From assembly GCF_001570865.1 (NCBI RefSeq), contig NZ_BCSM01000002.1, forward strand, positions 62,001-126,000: 64,000 nucleotides of DNA, in the 5' to 3' direction. The notes under the pieces are model-generated. The model did no database searches. It saw nothing but the letters and a program-made list of their open reading frames with translations, and was not told the DNA's origin. Origin of the DNA: Rothia kristinae NBRC 15354 (GTDB lineage Bacteria; Actinomycetota; Actinomycetes; Actinomycetales; Micrococcaceae). A program made the translations under genes and the position numbers. Below, piece by piece: positions 46,703-55,417 of this stretch; the first letter of the stretch is position 1; the number at the start of each line of letters is the position of its first letter.

Positions 46703-47484
46703 GCCGCCCGCACACCGGATCCGCCGCGCGTGATGCTGCCTCGGATTCCCGGGGCGCTGACGTCGCGCCTCAGGGTGGCGGCGCTGGGACGCGGGGTTCC
46801 CACGCCGACGCCGGCTCTCGGGGTGCCGGGACCGCCGCGTCGCCGGCGCAGGCTCCGGAGCCTGTGGGCGAGGAGCTGCGGGCGGCCGAGGAGGTCTTCG
46901 GTGAACGCCTGGATCTCGCCCGCCGCTACGTGGGTCATCTGTCGGACAGCGGGATCGAGCGAGGCCTGATCGGCCCCCGGGAGGTTCCGCGGCTGTGGGT
47001 CCGTCACGTTCTGAACTGCGCGGTGGTCCAGGAGCTGATCCCCCAGGGCGCCTCCGTGGTGGATGTGGGCTCCGGAGCGGGCCTCCCGGGGCTGTGCCTG
47101 GCTCTGGCCCGACCGGATCTGTCCCTGACTCTCGTGGAGCCGCTGGAGCGGCGCGTGATCTGGTTGGACGAGGTGGTGCGGGACCTGGAGCTGGGGGATT
47201 CGGTGCGCATCCTGCGCGGCCGGGGCGAGCAGATCGTCGGCGAGGTCGAGGCGGACATCGTCACCGCGCGCGCCGTCTCGGCCTTGGGTGGTCTCCTGGA
47301 CATCACCCTGCCGATCCTGCGGGGCACGGGGCAGCTGCTGGCCCTGAAGGGCCGCTCCGCCGAGGAAGAGGTGCGCAAGGCGCGCAAGAAGCTCTCCAAG
47401 TACGGCGCCCGCGAGACCGAGATCCTCACCGTCGGGGATCGGCTGCTCAGCGAGCCGACGACGGTGGTGCGCGTCAGCCTCTGA
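46699..47484 (+). CDS. rsmG: 16S rRNA (guanine527-N7) methyltransferase
   Basis: A 261-residue SAM-dependent methyltransferase, GidB/RsmG, that modifies G527 of 16S rRNA (loss gives low-level streptomycin resistance). The SAM motif is VVDVGSGAGLPGLCLALARP; RGLIGPREVPRLWVRHVLNC lies before it and TARAVSALGGLLD and LALKGRSAEEEV after it. The first 55 residues are a disordered Gly/Ala extension absent from most relatives. ATG 46699 overlaps the khpB stop (ATGA), so the two genes are co-translated. Confidence 0.94.
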   Translation: MSRPHTGSAARDAASDSRGADVAPQGGGAGTRGSHADAGSRGAGTAASPAQAPEPVGEELRAAEEVFGERLDLARRYVGHLSDSGIERGLIGPREVPRLWVRHVLNCAVVQELIPQGASVVDVGSGAGLPGLCLALARPDLSLTLVEPLERRVIWLDEVVRDLELGDSVRILRGRGEQIVGEVEADIVTARAVSALGGLLDITLPILRGTGQLLALKGRSAEEEVRKARKKLSKYGARETEILTVGDRLLSEPTTVVRVSL

Positions 47485-47946
47485 GGCTCCGTGTCTCCCG
47501 GGCTGTGGGTCTCCGGGGTGGTGAGGCTGGGGCGCTGTGATGCGCCTCTGGCATTGTGCTGTGCTGAGTCGCTGAGGCTTGTGGGTTCGCGAGGCTGTGA
47601 GGCTGTGGCTCTGTGAGGCTGCGCGGTGCGGGCGTCTGCGCCTCGCCTCACGCCGTCTCGCACATCCGCGACAGGTTGTTTTCGGTCTTCCCCGACGCAG
47701 CGTCTGCCAGTGTCTGCGGTGTCCGCAGGCGGTGGTGGAGGCTGTGTGTGGGTTCAGTCGGCGTGGGTACTCCGCGTGGGTGTTGTCCGTGTGGAGCGGG
47801 GTCGCCAGGGGCGGCGGTGCCGGAGACTGCGTATGCCTGTGGACTCCGCCGCCGGGGCATCCATCAGCCGGGTACGCTGGGACGAGACGTGATCACCCGG
47901 AACGGCCGCGGTGCGACTCTGGACGAGGAGGAGGTCTGCGGACGCC
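47485..47946. other. G/T-rich repetitive gap and parA leader
   Basis: A 462-bp gap with no convincing gene. The first 140 nt contain GAGGCT six times (47483, 47523, 47574, 47591, 47599, 47615), mostly as GTGAGGCTG, giving an unusually G/T-rich top strand. A TACGCT -10-like box at 47873-47878 and GAGGAGGAGG at 47925-47934 probably serve parA. Confidence 0.5.
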
Positions 47947-49017
47947 ATGACCTCTCCCCCACCTTCCCACCGTCTGAAGGGTGTCTTCGGGGATGCACTG
48001 CCGCCGCAACCCCGGGACCTCCCGACCCCGATCCACCCCGACGTCGGCCGTCGTGTTTCACGTGAAACATCGTCCGTGGAGTCCGCCGCGATGGCGGAGG
48101 CCGTACAGTCGCCTGTAGCGAGAGAGCTCATGAACGAGAAGAAGCGCTGGAAGAAGCTCAACCAACAGCAGGTGCAGCCCCCTGCGGAGACGCGGATCTT
48201 CACGATCAGCAACCAGAAGGGCGGGGTCGGGAAGACCAGCACGGCCGTGAACCTCGCGGCCGCCCTGGCCGAGCGCGGCCTGCAGACGCTGGTGATCGAC
48301 ATCGATCCGCAGGGCAATGCCTCCACAGCGCTGAATATCGAGCACGGGACGGACATCGTCTCCACCTACGATGTGCTCATCGAGGACACCCCGATGCAGG
48401 AGGCCGTGCGCCCCTGCCCGGATGTGGAGAATCTGTACTGCTTGCCCTCGAACATCGACCTGGCCGGGGCCGAGATCGAACTGGTCTCTCTGGTGGCTCG
48501 GGAGCAGCGGCTGAGCCGGGCTCTCGGCGATTACGCCAAGTATCTTGCCGTCAACGACCTCCAGCGGTTGGATTACGTGTTCATCGATTGCCCGCCGTCC
48601 CTCGGGCTGCTGACCATCAACGCCTTCGTGGCCGCGCGTGAGGTCCTGATCCCCATCCAGTGCGAGTACTACGCCTTGGAGGGGCTGAGCCAGCTGCTCA
48701 AGAACATCGACATGGTGAAGAAGCACCTCAACCCCGGACTCGAGGTCAGCACGATCCTGCTGACCATGTACGACGGCCGCACCAATCTGTCCTCTCAGGT
48801 GGCCCAGGAGGTGCGAGACCACTTCCCGCAGCAGACCCTGGAAGCGATGATCCCGCGGTCGGTGCGGATCTCCGAGGCGCCGAGCTATCAGCAGACCGTC
48901 CTCACCTATGATCCCCATTCGACCGGCGCCCTGTCCTACCTGGAGGCGGCCGTCGAGATCGCGCAGCGGGCCGACGTGGATGCTGCCCCCGGGCAGCATC
49001 GCGCCCGCCACCTCTAG
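47947..49017 (+). CDS. parA: Chromosome partitioning ATPase ParA
   Basis: About 356 residues, cytosolic, Walker-type ATPase that moves ParB-parS complexes. Deviant Walker A is ISNQKGGVGKTSTAVNLA near residue 90, Walker A' VIDIDPQGNAST and Walker B DYVFIDCPPSLGLLT follow, and the C-terminal FPQQTLEAMIPRSVRISEAPSY matches Soj/ParA. The N-terminal 85 residues include RRVSRETSS encoded by a parS site at 48054-48069. The start is uncertain: ATG 47947 has GAGGAGGAGG 12 nt upstream; ATG 48091 or 48130 would leave parS in the leader. Confidence 0.93.
   Translation: MTSPPPSHRLKGVFGDALPPQPRDLPTPIHPDVGRRVSRETSSVESAAMAEAVQSPVARELMNEKKRWKKLNQQQVQPPAETRIFTISNQKGGVGKTSTAVNLAAALAERGLQTLVIDIDPQGNASTALNIEHGTDIVSTYDVLIEDTPMQEAVRPCPDVENLYCLPSNIDLAGAEIELVSLVAREQRLSRALGDYAKYLAVNDLQRLDYVFIDCPPSLGLLTINAFVAAREVLIPIQCEYYALEGLSQLLKNIDMVKKHLNPGLEVSTILLTMYDGRTNLSSQVAQEVRDHFPQQTLEAMIPRSVRISEAPSYQQTVLTYDPHSTGALSYLEAAVEIAQRADVDAAPGQHRARHL
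48054..48069. promoter_or_regulatory. parS site 1, inside the parA reading frame
   Basis: TGTTTCACGTGAAACA, identical to the consensus parS bound by ParB. In the parA frame it reads V-S-R-E-T. Confidence 0.97.
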
Positions 49018-49056
49018 GAGACGACGGAGGGCGAGGCGGCGGCCCGCTGTTCCATG

Positions 49057-49072
49057 TGTTTCACGTGAAACA
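49057..49072. promoter_or_regulatory. parS site 2
   Basis: TGTTTCACGTGAAACA, consensus, in the parA-parB gap, 40 bp after the parA stop. Confidence 0.97.
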
Positions 49073-49419
49073 TGCTTGGTCCGTGCGGAGGTCCGGGCGG
49101 TGGATGGAGGGCATTACCGGTCCGGGAGCGGCAGCACCTTCGAACGTTCAGGTTCAGCTGTCCCCTTGATAGATCCGAAACGATTGATCTCCGTTATTGT
49201 TTGCCAACGGCCAATGCGGAAGGCAGTCCTCGTGGGGTTGCGCGAGCCGGATGGTCGCAGAGTCTGACCTTCCAAATCCCGTCCAGGGGGAGGAGGGCCT
49301 GATACGCCCGGATCGGGCACACCGGCGGTGCTGAGGGAGTCACCAGACCCCCGGGGGACTACCCAAGGCGACGGCATCCTGTCCGCGTCGAGGGCGGAGC
49401 GTCCAGCAAGTTCACGTCA

Positions 49420-49435
49420 TGTTTCACGTGAAACA
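49420..49435. promoter_or_regulatory. parS site 3
   Basis: TGTTTCACGTGAAACA, consensus, in the parA-parB gap. Confidence 0.97.
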
Positions 49436-49747
49436 CGCGCGCACAGACGATCATCATGACCGGGAAGCCGGGAAGCCGAGCGTCTGGATCCCCGAAACCT
49501 TGGGTCTGGACCACATCTCCCGGTAGTCCGCGACTGACCCAACACCTAACGCCATCGTGATCGGGGACGCAAGAATTCGGCACACGACCCGAGGGATAGA
49601 CCTCTATCGTGGGCTCGCTCGGTACATCCTCAGGGATGTGAGAAGCACTCTCCGTGGAGAGGCGCGGACGTCCCTGCGTACCGGACCCATAGATCAGTCG
49701 CGCCCTGCCGGAGTTGGAGCGTAGGCGCTTTCGCCCAATCCAGCGCC

Positions 49748-49763
49748 CGTTTCACGTGAAACG
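49748..49763. promoter_or_regulatory. parS site 4 (variant ends)
   Basis: CGTTTCACGTGAAACG, symmetric change of both end bases; the 14-bp core is intact. GGAGGAG follows at once and a GTG 7 nt later opens only a 23-codon frame. Confidence 0.92.
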
Positions 49764-50360
49764 GAGGAGTACGTGGCACCTTCGACGTTCGCCATGGGAA
49801 CGCGTGGGGCTCGGCTGTGCTGCGCAGGTGTCGTCCGCCCCTAGGGCTGGTCAGACCGAAGGGCGCAGGAGACCTCTGCCGTGAGTCGTTATGTTCGGGT
49901 GTCCATCTGCTGCTCTCCACGCGGACTTGAGGGGATCCGCTCCGAAGGGGGACAGCTTGGCACAAGAGCTTTCACGTGTCTGGCCCCCCATCCCGACCCA
50001 TCTGTCGCTGTCTACTGCCTTCACGATGAGCGTCCAGGAGGTGGTCTTCACCCGTCCGGCCAATATTGCCCTGTCGACCGGCAGCAGCCCGGATTGTCTG
50101 CCCCTGTCCGTGTGCTCCCGTTGAAGGGAACCCGGCGTCCTCCGGGCAGATGGTCTCGGCGCCCCAGTGGGGAGGGTGGAGTCAACACGCCGGTTTGGGA
50201 ATCGGTGGCACTGAGGATGGGCGGTTCTGACCCATGCGATGAAGGTGAGCCTGCAGTGGATGCCGTACATTCACACGATCCGGCCCCGGTTCGAGCGAAT
50301 GGCCCGCGGTGGGAGGTCGATTCCTGTGGAGGAGGACGGTTCGATGACACCGAGGCCCAG

Positions 50361-50366
50361 TAGAAT
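50361..50366 (+). promoter_or_regulatory. -10 box TAGAAT before parB
   Basis: TAGAAT lies 36 bp before ATG 50403; no clear -35. Suggests that parB has its own promoter, as expected from the long parA-parB gap. Confidence 0.4.
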
Positions 50367-50402
50367 CGGAGCGACGAGTGTCGAGTGGGAAGGTCGAGGG
50401 AC

Positions 50403-52130
50403 ATGGCAGAGAGACGACGTGGATTGGGGCGCGGACTGGGGGCTCTCATACCGAGCTCACCCGAAGAGGAACCGACGACATCCGTCGATTCATCGGCTGC
50501 TGCCGGTCATACCGGTGATGCTGGGGCGGAGACGAAGGACCAGGCGGGACGTCGGCGTACCCCGGCCGGAAGGTCGACGTCAGGCTCGTCGGGCCGATCG
50601 AGTGCGAACGGCCCGACCGTTTCACGTGAAACATCGAGGGCTGAGGCGTCGAGCGGTGGAGGCTCTTCCGTGGCCGACAACCAGGCTGCATCGCCGAGCG
50701 GACAGGGAACGGCCTCGACCTCCGCTGGAGCGAGCGGAAAGGTCGGCGCGAAGAGTGGCGGTCGAGGGACGAGCGGGCGGTCGGCCGCCAAGAAGGCTTC
50801 CGCTGCGACCTCGGCGAGCGGGGCGAAGAACGGCGAACAGACCGACAACGCTCCGGAGAAGCCCCAGAAGAAAGCCTCTACAAGTCGTTCTGCGAAGAAG
50901 AGCGGGCGATCCGCTGGGCGCGCCGATATGGGCGCCGCCCTTCGCAAGAGCGGTGCGGGCCGGCGACCGGTTGATTTCTTCTTCGAGCCGAGCGCCGCCG
51001 CCCAGGAAACGAAGAGCGAGGATCCGCGAACCGCCGAGGCGGGGACCGGTGAACGGGGGAGCTCCTCGTCGAGCAACGCGACTGTTTCACGTGAAACGGC
51101 GGAATCCAGCGCTGGCACCTCCTCGACCAACCGTCGCCCGGACGATCGATCCTCCATGCCCGTCTCCGCCTCCGCATCGACACATGACTCTGCCCAGGCC
51201 TCAAAGTCTGACCGCTCCGGCACAGAGGAGGGCGAGCAGCGGACCACGAGGACTCGGACCGGTTCTGCGGACGCACCCGTGTCCGAGACGGATCAGGACC
51301 TGGTGCCCGTCCCCGGGGCGCTGTTCGGAGAGATCCCCGTCCGGGACATCCACCCGAACCGGAAGCAGCCGCGCCAGGAGTTCGACCCCGATGACATGGC
51401 CGAGTTGGTGCACTCGATTCGGGAGATCGGGGTGCTCCAGCCGATCGTGATCCGCCCCAGCCAGGAGGACGGCCCGGAGAAGTACGAGCTGGTCATGGGT
51501 GAGCGGCGCTGGCGAGCCAGCCAGGAGGCCGGGCTGGACCGGATCCCGGCGATCATCCGCGAGACGCAGGACATCGACCTGCTTCGTGATGCTCTTCTGG
51601 AGAATCTCCACCGCAGCCAGTTGAATCCGCTGGAGGAGGCGGCGGCGTACCAGCAGCTGCTCCACGAATTCGGGACCACCCAGGAGGAGCTGGCACGCCG
51701 GATCGGCCGGTCGCGCCCGCAGATCAGCAACACCATTCGCCTGCTGCGTCTGCCCGCCCTGGTGCAGCGTCGGGTTGCGGCGGGAGTGCTCTCGTCCGGG
51801 CACGCCCGCGCCCTGCTGGCGCTGTCGGACCCCGCCGCCATGGAGAGGCTCGCACAGCGCATCGTGGCGGAGGGACTATCAGTGCGCTCCGTCGAGGAGA
51901 TCATCCAGTCCGGGGCGGCCGCCGGTCCGGAGAAGAAGAAGCGCCGGCCGTCGGCCCCTCGGCATCATGAGAGGTTTGACTACATCGCCGACGCGTTTGC
52001 GGACAAGCTCGACACCAGCGTCAAGATCGCCCTGGGGGCCCGCAAGGGGAAGATGACCATCGAGTTCGCCTCGGTGGACGATCTCAACCGCATCATCAGC
52101 GTGCTGGATCCGGAGATCGAGCGCGGCTGA
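50403..52130 (+). CDS. parB: Chromosome partitioning protein ParB, with long disordered insertion
   Basis: A 575-residue CTP-dependent clamp that loads at parS and spreads; most ParB proteins have 300-380 residues. The N-terminal ParA-contact motif is [13 protein letters not shown] (residues 5-17). Residues 20-295 are a Ser/Ala/Lys/Gly-rich disordered insertion containing two V-S-R-E-T stretches encoded by parS sites. The CTPase domain starts near 300 ([39 protein letters not shown]), the HTH is [27 protein letters not shown], and the C-terminal dimer domain is intact. GAGGGA precedes ATG 50403. Confidence 0.96.
   Translation: MAERRRGLGRGLGALIPSSPEEEPTTSVDSSAAAGHTGDAGAETKDQAGRRRTPAGRSTSGSSGRSSANGPTVSRETSRAEASSGGGSSVADNQAASPSGQGTASTSAGASGKVGAKSGGRGTSGRSAAKKASAATSASGAKNGEQTDNAPEKPQKKASTSRSAKKSGRSAGRADMGAALRKSGAGRRPVDFFFEPSAAAQETKSEDPRTAEAGTGERGSSSSSNATVSRETAESSAGTSSTNRRPDDRSSMPVSASASTHDSAQASKSDRSGTEEGEQRTTRTRTGSADAPVSETDQDLVPVPGALFGEIPVRDIHPNRKQPRQEFDPDDMAELVHSIREIGVLQPIVIRPSQEDGPEKYELVMGERRWRASQEAGLDRIPAIIRETQDIDLLRDALLENLHRSQLNPLEEAAAYQQLLHEFGTTQEELARRIGRSRPQISNTIRLLRLPALVQRRVAAGVLSSGHARALLALSDPAAMERLAQRIVAEGLSVRSVEEIIQSGAAAGPEKKKRRPSAPRHHERFDYIADAFADKLDTSVKIALGARKGKMTIEFASVDDLNRIISVLDPEIERG
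50618..50633. promoter_or_regulatory. parS site 5, inside parB
   Basis: CGTTTCACGTGAAACA, one end base differs from consensus. In the parB frame it reads V-S-R-E-T within the disordered insertion. Confidence 0.93.
51083..51098. promoter_or_regulatory. parS site 6, inside parB
   Basis: TGTTTCACGTGAAACG, one end base differs from consensus. Also reads V-S-R-E-T in the parB frame. Confidence 0.93.
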
Positions 52131-52139
52131 CGACACAGC

Positions 52140-52179
52140 ACGAGGCCCGCATGTTTCACGTGAAACATGCGGGCCTCGT
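52140..52179. terminator. 40-bp palindromic terminator with parS site 7 at its centre
   Basis: ACGAGGCCCGCATGTTTCAC and its exact complement form a 40-bp palindrome; its centre 52152-52167 is a consensus parS (TGTTTCACGTGAAACA). It lies between the convergent parB (ends 52130) and trxA (ends 52212), so it can serve both as a bidirectional terminator in RNA and as a ParB site in DNA. Confidence 0.9.
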
Positions 52180-52211
52180 CGTCGGATGGGAGGCGCGTCA
52201 GGCGGGGGAGA

Positions 52212-52538
52212 TCAGCCGAGGAACTCGGCGAACTCCTTCTCCAGGACGGCCTTGGGCTTGGCACCCACGCTCGTCTTGGCCACCTCGCCGCCCTTGAACA
52301 CGTAGATCGCGGGGATGGAGGTGATGCCGTACTTCGCGGCGGTCTCGCTGTTCTCATCCACGTTGAGCTTCACGACGTCGACCTTCTCCGCGTGCTCCTC
52401 GGCGATCTGATCGAGGACGGGGCCGACCATCCGGCACGGGCCGCACCACTCGGCCCAAAAATCCACGATGACCGGGCGATCGCTGTTCAGAACGTCTTCC
52501 TGGAAGGACGCATCGGTGACTGCTCTGGCGCTGCTCAT
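52212..52538 (-). CDS. trxA: Thioredoxin
   Basis: A 108-residue cytosolic thioredoxin. The redox site is WCGPC (Trp31, Cys32, Cys35) in DFWAEWCGPCRMVGPVLDQIA, followed by cis-Pro in GITSIPAIYVFKGGE. It is reduced by the trxB product encoded 26 bp upstream on the same strand. GGAG lies 5-6 nt before ATG 52538. Convergent with parB. Confidence 0.97.
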   Translation of the reverse strand: MSSARAVTDASFQEDVLNSDRPVIVDFWAEWCGPCRMVGPVLDQIAEEHAEKVDVVKLNVDENSETAAKYGITSIPAIYVFKGGEVAKTSVGAKPKAVLEKEFAEFLG

Positions 52539-52564
52539 GACAGCTCCTTTCGGTGGGAAGGGTG

Positions 52565-53614
52565 TTACAGGGTTTCCAGGTAATGCTGGACGTCGATGGC
52601 GGCCACACAGCCGGAGCCGGCCGCGGTGATCGCCTGGCGGTAGGTGGGGTCGATGACGTCCCCGGCGGCGAACACCCCGGGGAGGCTGGTCTTGGAGGAG
52701 CGGCCCTGCACGGCGATCGTGCCCTCGGCGGTCAGCTCCAGCTGGTCCTTGACCAGCTCCGTGCGGGGGTCCGAGCCGATGGCCACGAACAGGCCGCTGA
52801 CCTCCAGGCGCTGCGTCAGCCCGGACTTCACGTTGCGCACCTGCAGGGCCTCCGTCTGCGCGGCACCCTCGATGCCCACCACCTCGGAGTCCCACACGAA
52901 GGTGATCTTCGGGTGCTCCAGGGCCCGGCGCTGCATGATCTCCGAGGCCCGCATGGAATCGCGCCGATGGATGATGGTCACCGAGGAGGCGAAGGTGGTC
53001 AGGAACAGCGCCTCCTCCAGGGCGGAATCCCCGCCCCCGACGACGGCGATCGGCTTCTCCTTGAAGAAGAACCCGTCACAGGTTGCGCACCAGCTGACGC
53101 CGTGCCCGGACAGGCGCGCCTCATCCTCGAGGCCGAGCTTCCGGTACTCCGACCCGGTGGAGACGATCACGGCCTTGGCCCAGTGCACGGACCCGTCCGC
53201 GACCGTGATCCTCTTCAGCTCGCCGGCCAGCTCCACGGACTCCACATCCTCGTAGCGGATATCCGCACCGAAGCGCTCCGCCTGCTGCTGCATCGTGGAC
53301 ATCAGCTCGGGCCCCTGGATGCCATCCACGAAGCCGGGGAAGTTCTCGACCTCCGTGGTGGTCATCAGGTCCCCGCCGGCCGCCACCGAGCTGGCGAACA
53401 CGATGGGCTTGAGGTTGGCGCGGGCCGTGTAGATCGCGGCCGTGTACCCGGCCGGCCCGGAGCCGATGATGGCGACGTCGTGCACTGAGTCCTCCGCGGA
53501 CGGCGCGATGGCCTCCGTGGCCGACGACGGCACGGCGTCGTCACGGCCCTCGGCGGCGGTCTGCTGGTTCAGGGAGATCACGGGGGAACCCGCGGCGAAG
53601 ACGTTCTCGTTCAC
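52565..53614 (-). CDS. trxB: Thioredoxin reductase
   Basis: A 349-residue FAD/NADPH enzyme that reduces thioredoxin. FAD site VAIIGSGPAGYTAAIYTARANLKP, redox pair Cys176-Cys179 in SWCATCDGFFFKEK, NADPH site VVGGGDSALEEALFLT with HRRDSMRAS, and C-terminal FAD site GVFAAGDVIDPTYRQAITAAGSGCVAA are all present. The first 44 residues are an unusual polar extension; the GTG start at 53614 is supported weakly (AGG 13 nt upstream), and a later start is possible. Operon trxB-trxA. Confidence 0.96.
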   Translation of the reverse strand: MNENVFAAGSPVISLNQQTAAEGRDDAVPSSATEAIAPSAEDSVHDVAIIGSGPAGYTAAIYTARANLKPIVFASSVAAGGDLMTTTEVENFPGFVDGIQGPELMSTMQQQAERFGADIRYEDVESVELAGELKRITVADGSVHWAKAVIVSTGSEYRKLGLEDEARLSGHGVSWCATCDGFFFKEKPIAVVGGGDSALEEALFLTTFASSVTIIHRRDSMRASEIMQRRALEHPKITFVWDSEVVGIEGAAQTEALQVRNVKSGLTQRLEVSGLFVAIGSDPRTELVKDQLELTAEGTIAVQGRSSKTSLPGVFAAGDVIDPTYRQAITAAGSGCVAAIDVQHYLETL

Positions 53615-53763
53615 GTGCTGGGGGACCTTTCCTGCGGCCCGCGGGATGCCGGGCCGACGCGCTCGGGCGGGAGGAGGCGCCTCGCAAGACGCCCCGGTGC
53701 TTCTACAGGGTGGAACCGGGGACCGGGGAGGGATATTCCGCGCGACGGGCCCGGGGCCACAAC

Positions 53764-53830
53764 GCCTCACCGGGCCACCTGGCCAGCCGTGCCTCACCGG
53801 ACCGCCGGGCGCACAGCGCCTCACCGGACC
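53764..53830. repeat. 27-bp-period repeat of a gene end
   Basis: GCCTCACCGGRCC occurs at 53764, 53791 and 53818, 27 bp apart. The third covers the stop codon (53821-53823, minus strand) of the next gene, so its 3' end has been copied twice downstream. Confidence 0.55.
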
Positions 53831-55335
53831 GAGATCTCCCCCAGACGCAGCCCGTAGGGGTACCCGCCGATCGGCTGGGACAGCCGCGGAGCGGAATCCA
53901 CGAAGACGATCACGTACCGGGCGGTCTTCGAAGAGGCCTGTTCGTTCAGGCGCACCGTGGTCTGCGCGGCGTCGAAGGTGCCCTTCCCGGCCTCCGTGGC
54001 GCCGTCCAGGGACGGGGAATCGCTGGTGTAGACGGTGAAGGACCCGCCGGTCCCGCCCTGCTGATCCACCGTCACCTGGCTGACCTTCGCCGGATCCTGC
54101 AGCTGGACGGCGATGCCGAAGCCGGAGATCAGGGAGCCGAACTGCGCCGAGGAGAAGCCGTAGCTGGTCCACACGGTGGACGGGTTCCCATCCACCACCT
54201 GGGACAGGGTTCCGTCCTGATCCGCCATGAACGAGGCGTTGCCCGGCACGATCCGCTGCGCGGAGACGGCGCGCGGCTCGGCGCCGTCGTCCTCGGTGGG
54301 CGAGGCGGAGGCCGACGCGGAGGAGCTGCCGGTCCCGGAGGCCTCGGAGCCCCCGGAGGAAGCTGAAGACGCAGGAGCAGAGGAGGAGCCGCCGCCGATC
54401 GAGGAGACCATCGCTCCCAGCCGGGTGAAGCCGAAGAAGACCAGTCCGGCCAGCAGCAGGATCACCACCAGCGTCGTGATCCACAGGCCCCCGCCGGGGC
54501 CGCGGCGGCGCGGTTCGTCGTCGTACTCCTCCTCATCGTCCGGGTAGAGATCCTCGTCCTCGGGGTCCTCATCGGCGACGGTCTCGGCCCCGGGATAGGT
54601 TCCGGTGGCGGGATCCGGGGAGGTCGGCCCGGCGTAGGCGGGCTCCGCCTCGTCGTACCCGTAGTCGTAGGCCCGGTCATCGTCGGCGTCCCCGACGCCG
54701 CTGCCGTCGTAGCCGGCGTCCGCGGCGCGCCGAGAGGCGGCCGACGCCGCGGCGCCGCCGGCCGCATCGGAGGCGGCGCGATCGAACAGGGTGCCTCCGG
54801 AGCGGCTGGAGCGCCCGGAGCGCTGGGCGGGCGGCTCCTCGCCGAAGGACTCGTAATCCGCGTCGGTCCAGCGGGTCACGGCCGGACCGTCCTGCTCCCG
54901 CTCCTCGGCTCGAGACTCGTCGACCGGGCCGGTGACGGCCTCGTAGCCGTCCTCCGCGCCCGCCGGGGCATCTTCGGTGCCGAAGATCTCGGAGCCGAGG
55001 GCCTCTCCGCCGTCATCCGGGTCCGCGCCTCCGGGCAGCAGGAGGTCCAGCAGCTCCTCCGAGTCGGTGTGGGAGGTGATGAGGTAGGTGGTGTCCTCGG
55101 ACTGGCCGAGGTCCAGGATCTGCAGGGACCTGGAGCGCGGCCCCGAGGCCAGGGAGCGGGCGTTGTCGATGAGCAGCTCGGCGTGCTGGGGGCCCGCGGC
55201 TAGGATGGACACCTGCCGGCCCAGCACCTGATCCCGGCCCTCCAGGACCTGGTCGCGCGCGGCCGTGGTCAGCACCTGCGCCGTCACCTTGTAGCGACCG
55301 CCCAGCACGGTGCCCAGCTCGATAGCCTGCGTCAC
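53821..55335 (-). CDS. MurJ-associated membrane protein with pseudokinase-like remnant and discoidin-like outer domain
   Basis: A 504-residue protein that starts 82 bp after murJ. Residues 1-95 (GTVLGGRYKVTAQVLTTAARDQVLEGRDQVLGRQVSIL...) resemble only the N-lobe of a protein kinase, without HRD or DFG motifs. Residues 95-270 are acidic and disordered. One membrane helix lies near 280-300 (LWITTLVVILLLAGLVFFGF), then a Ser-rich linker and a 145-residue outer domain (LSQVVDGNPSTVWTSYGF...) with the look of a discoidin/NPCBM beta-sandwich. In Mycobacterium Rv3910 similar pieces are fused to MurJ and bind FhaA; that analogy is an inference. Confidence 0.75.
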   Translation of the reverse strand: MTQAIELGTVLGGRYKVTAQVLTTAARDQVLEGRDQVLGRQVSILAAGPQHAELLIDNARSLASGPRSRSLQILDLGQSEDTTYLITSHTDSEELLDLLLPGGADPDDGGEALGSEIFGTEDAPAGAEDGYEAVTGPVDESRAEEREQDGPAVTRWTDADYESFGEEPPAQRSGRSSRSGGTLFDRAASDAAGGAAASAASRRAADAGYDGSGVGDADDDRAYDYGYDEAEPAYAGPTSPDPATGTYPGAETVADEDPEDEDLYPDDEEEYDDEPRRRGPGGGLWITTLVVILLLAGLVFFGFTRLGAMVSSIGGGSSSAPASSASSGGSEASGTGSSSASASASPTEDDGAEPRAVSAQRIVPGNASFMADQDGTLSQVVDGNPSTVWTSYGFSSAQFGSLISGFGIAVQLQDPAKVSQVTVDQQGGTGGSFTVYTSDSPSLDGATEAGKGTFDAAQTTVRLNEQASSKTARYVIVFVDSAPRLSQPIGGYPYGLRLGEISVR

Positions 55336-55417
55336 GAGTCCTCCAGCTCTCCTTGCGAGGGTTCTTCCGGGCCCGGTGCGGACCGCTGCCCACGATCCTA
55401 CCGGGGTGTGGCGGGGA

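Larger units (their letters stand above)
49018..50402. other. 1.4-kb parA-parB gap without a recognisable gene
   Basis: 1385 bp between stop of parA and start of parB. Short open frames exist on both strands but none has a family-like sequence, an SD and codon bias together. Composition is clearly less GC-rich than the flanking genes. It holds three parS sites (49057, 49420, 49748) and a TAGAAT box near its right end. It may be a centromere-like spacer or the remains of a lost gene. Confidence 0.6.

Noticed and set aside
47911-47946. GTG 47911 as the parA start
   Set aside because: It lies upstream of the GAGGAGGAGG that would serve ATG 47947 and has no SD of its own.
49774-49845. Short frame starting at GTG after parS site 4 with GGAGGAG upstream
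   Set aside because: It is only 23 codons with no conserved-looking sequence; the purine run may be accidental.
49881-50363. 160-codon open frame in the parA-parB gap
   Set aside because: No SD, no recognisable family, codon choice unlike the neighbours, and equally long frames exist on the opposite strand.
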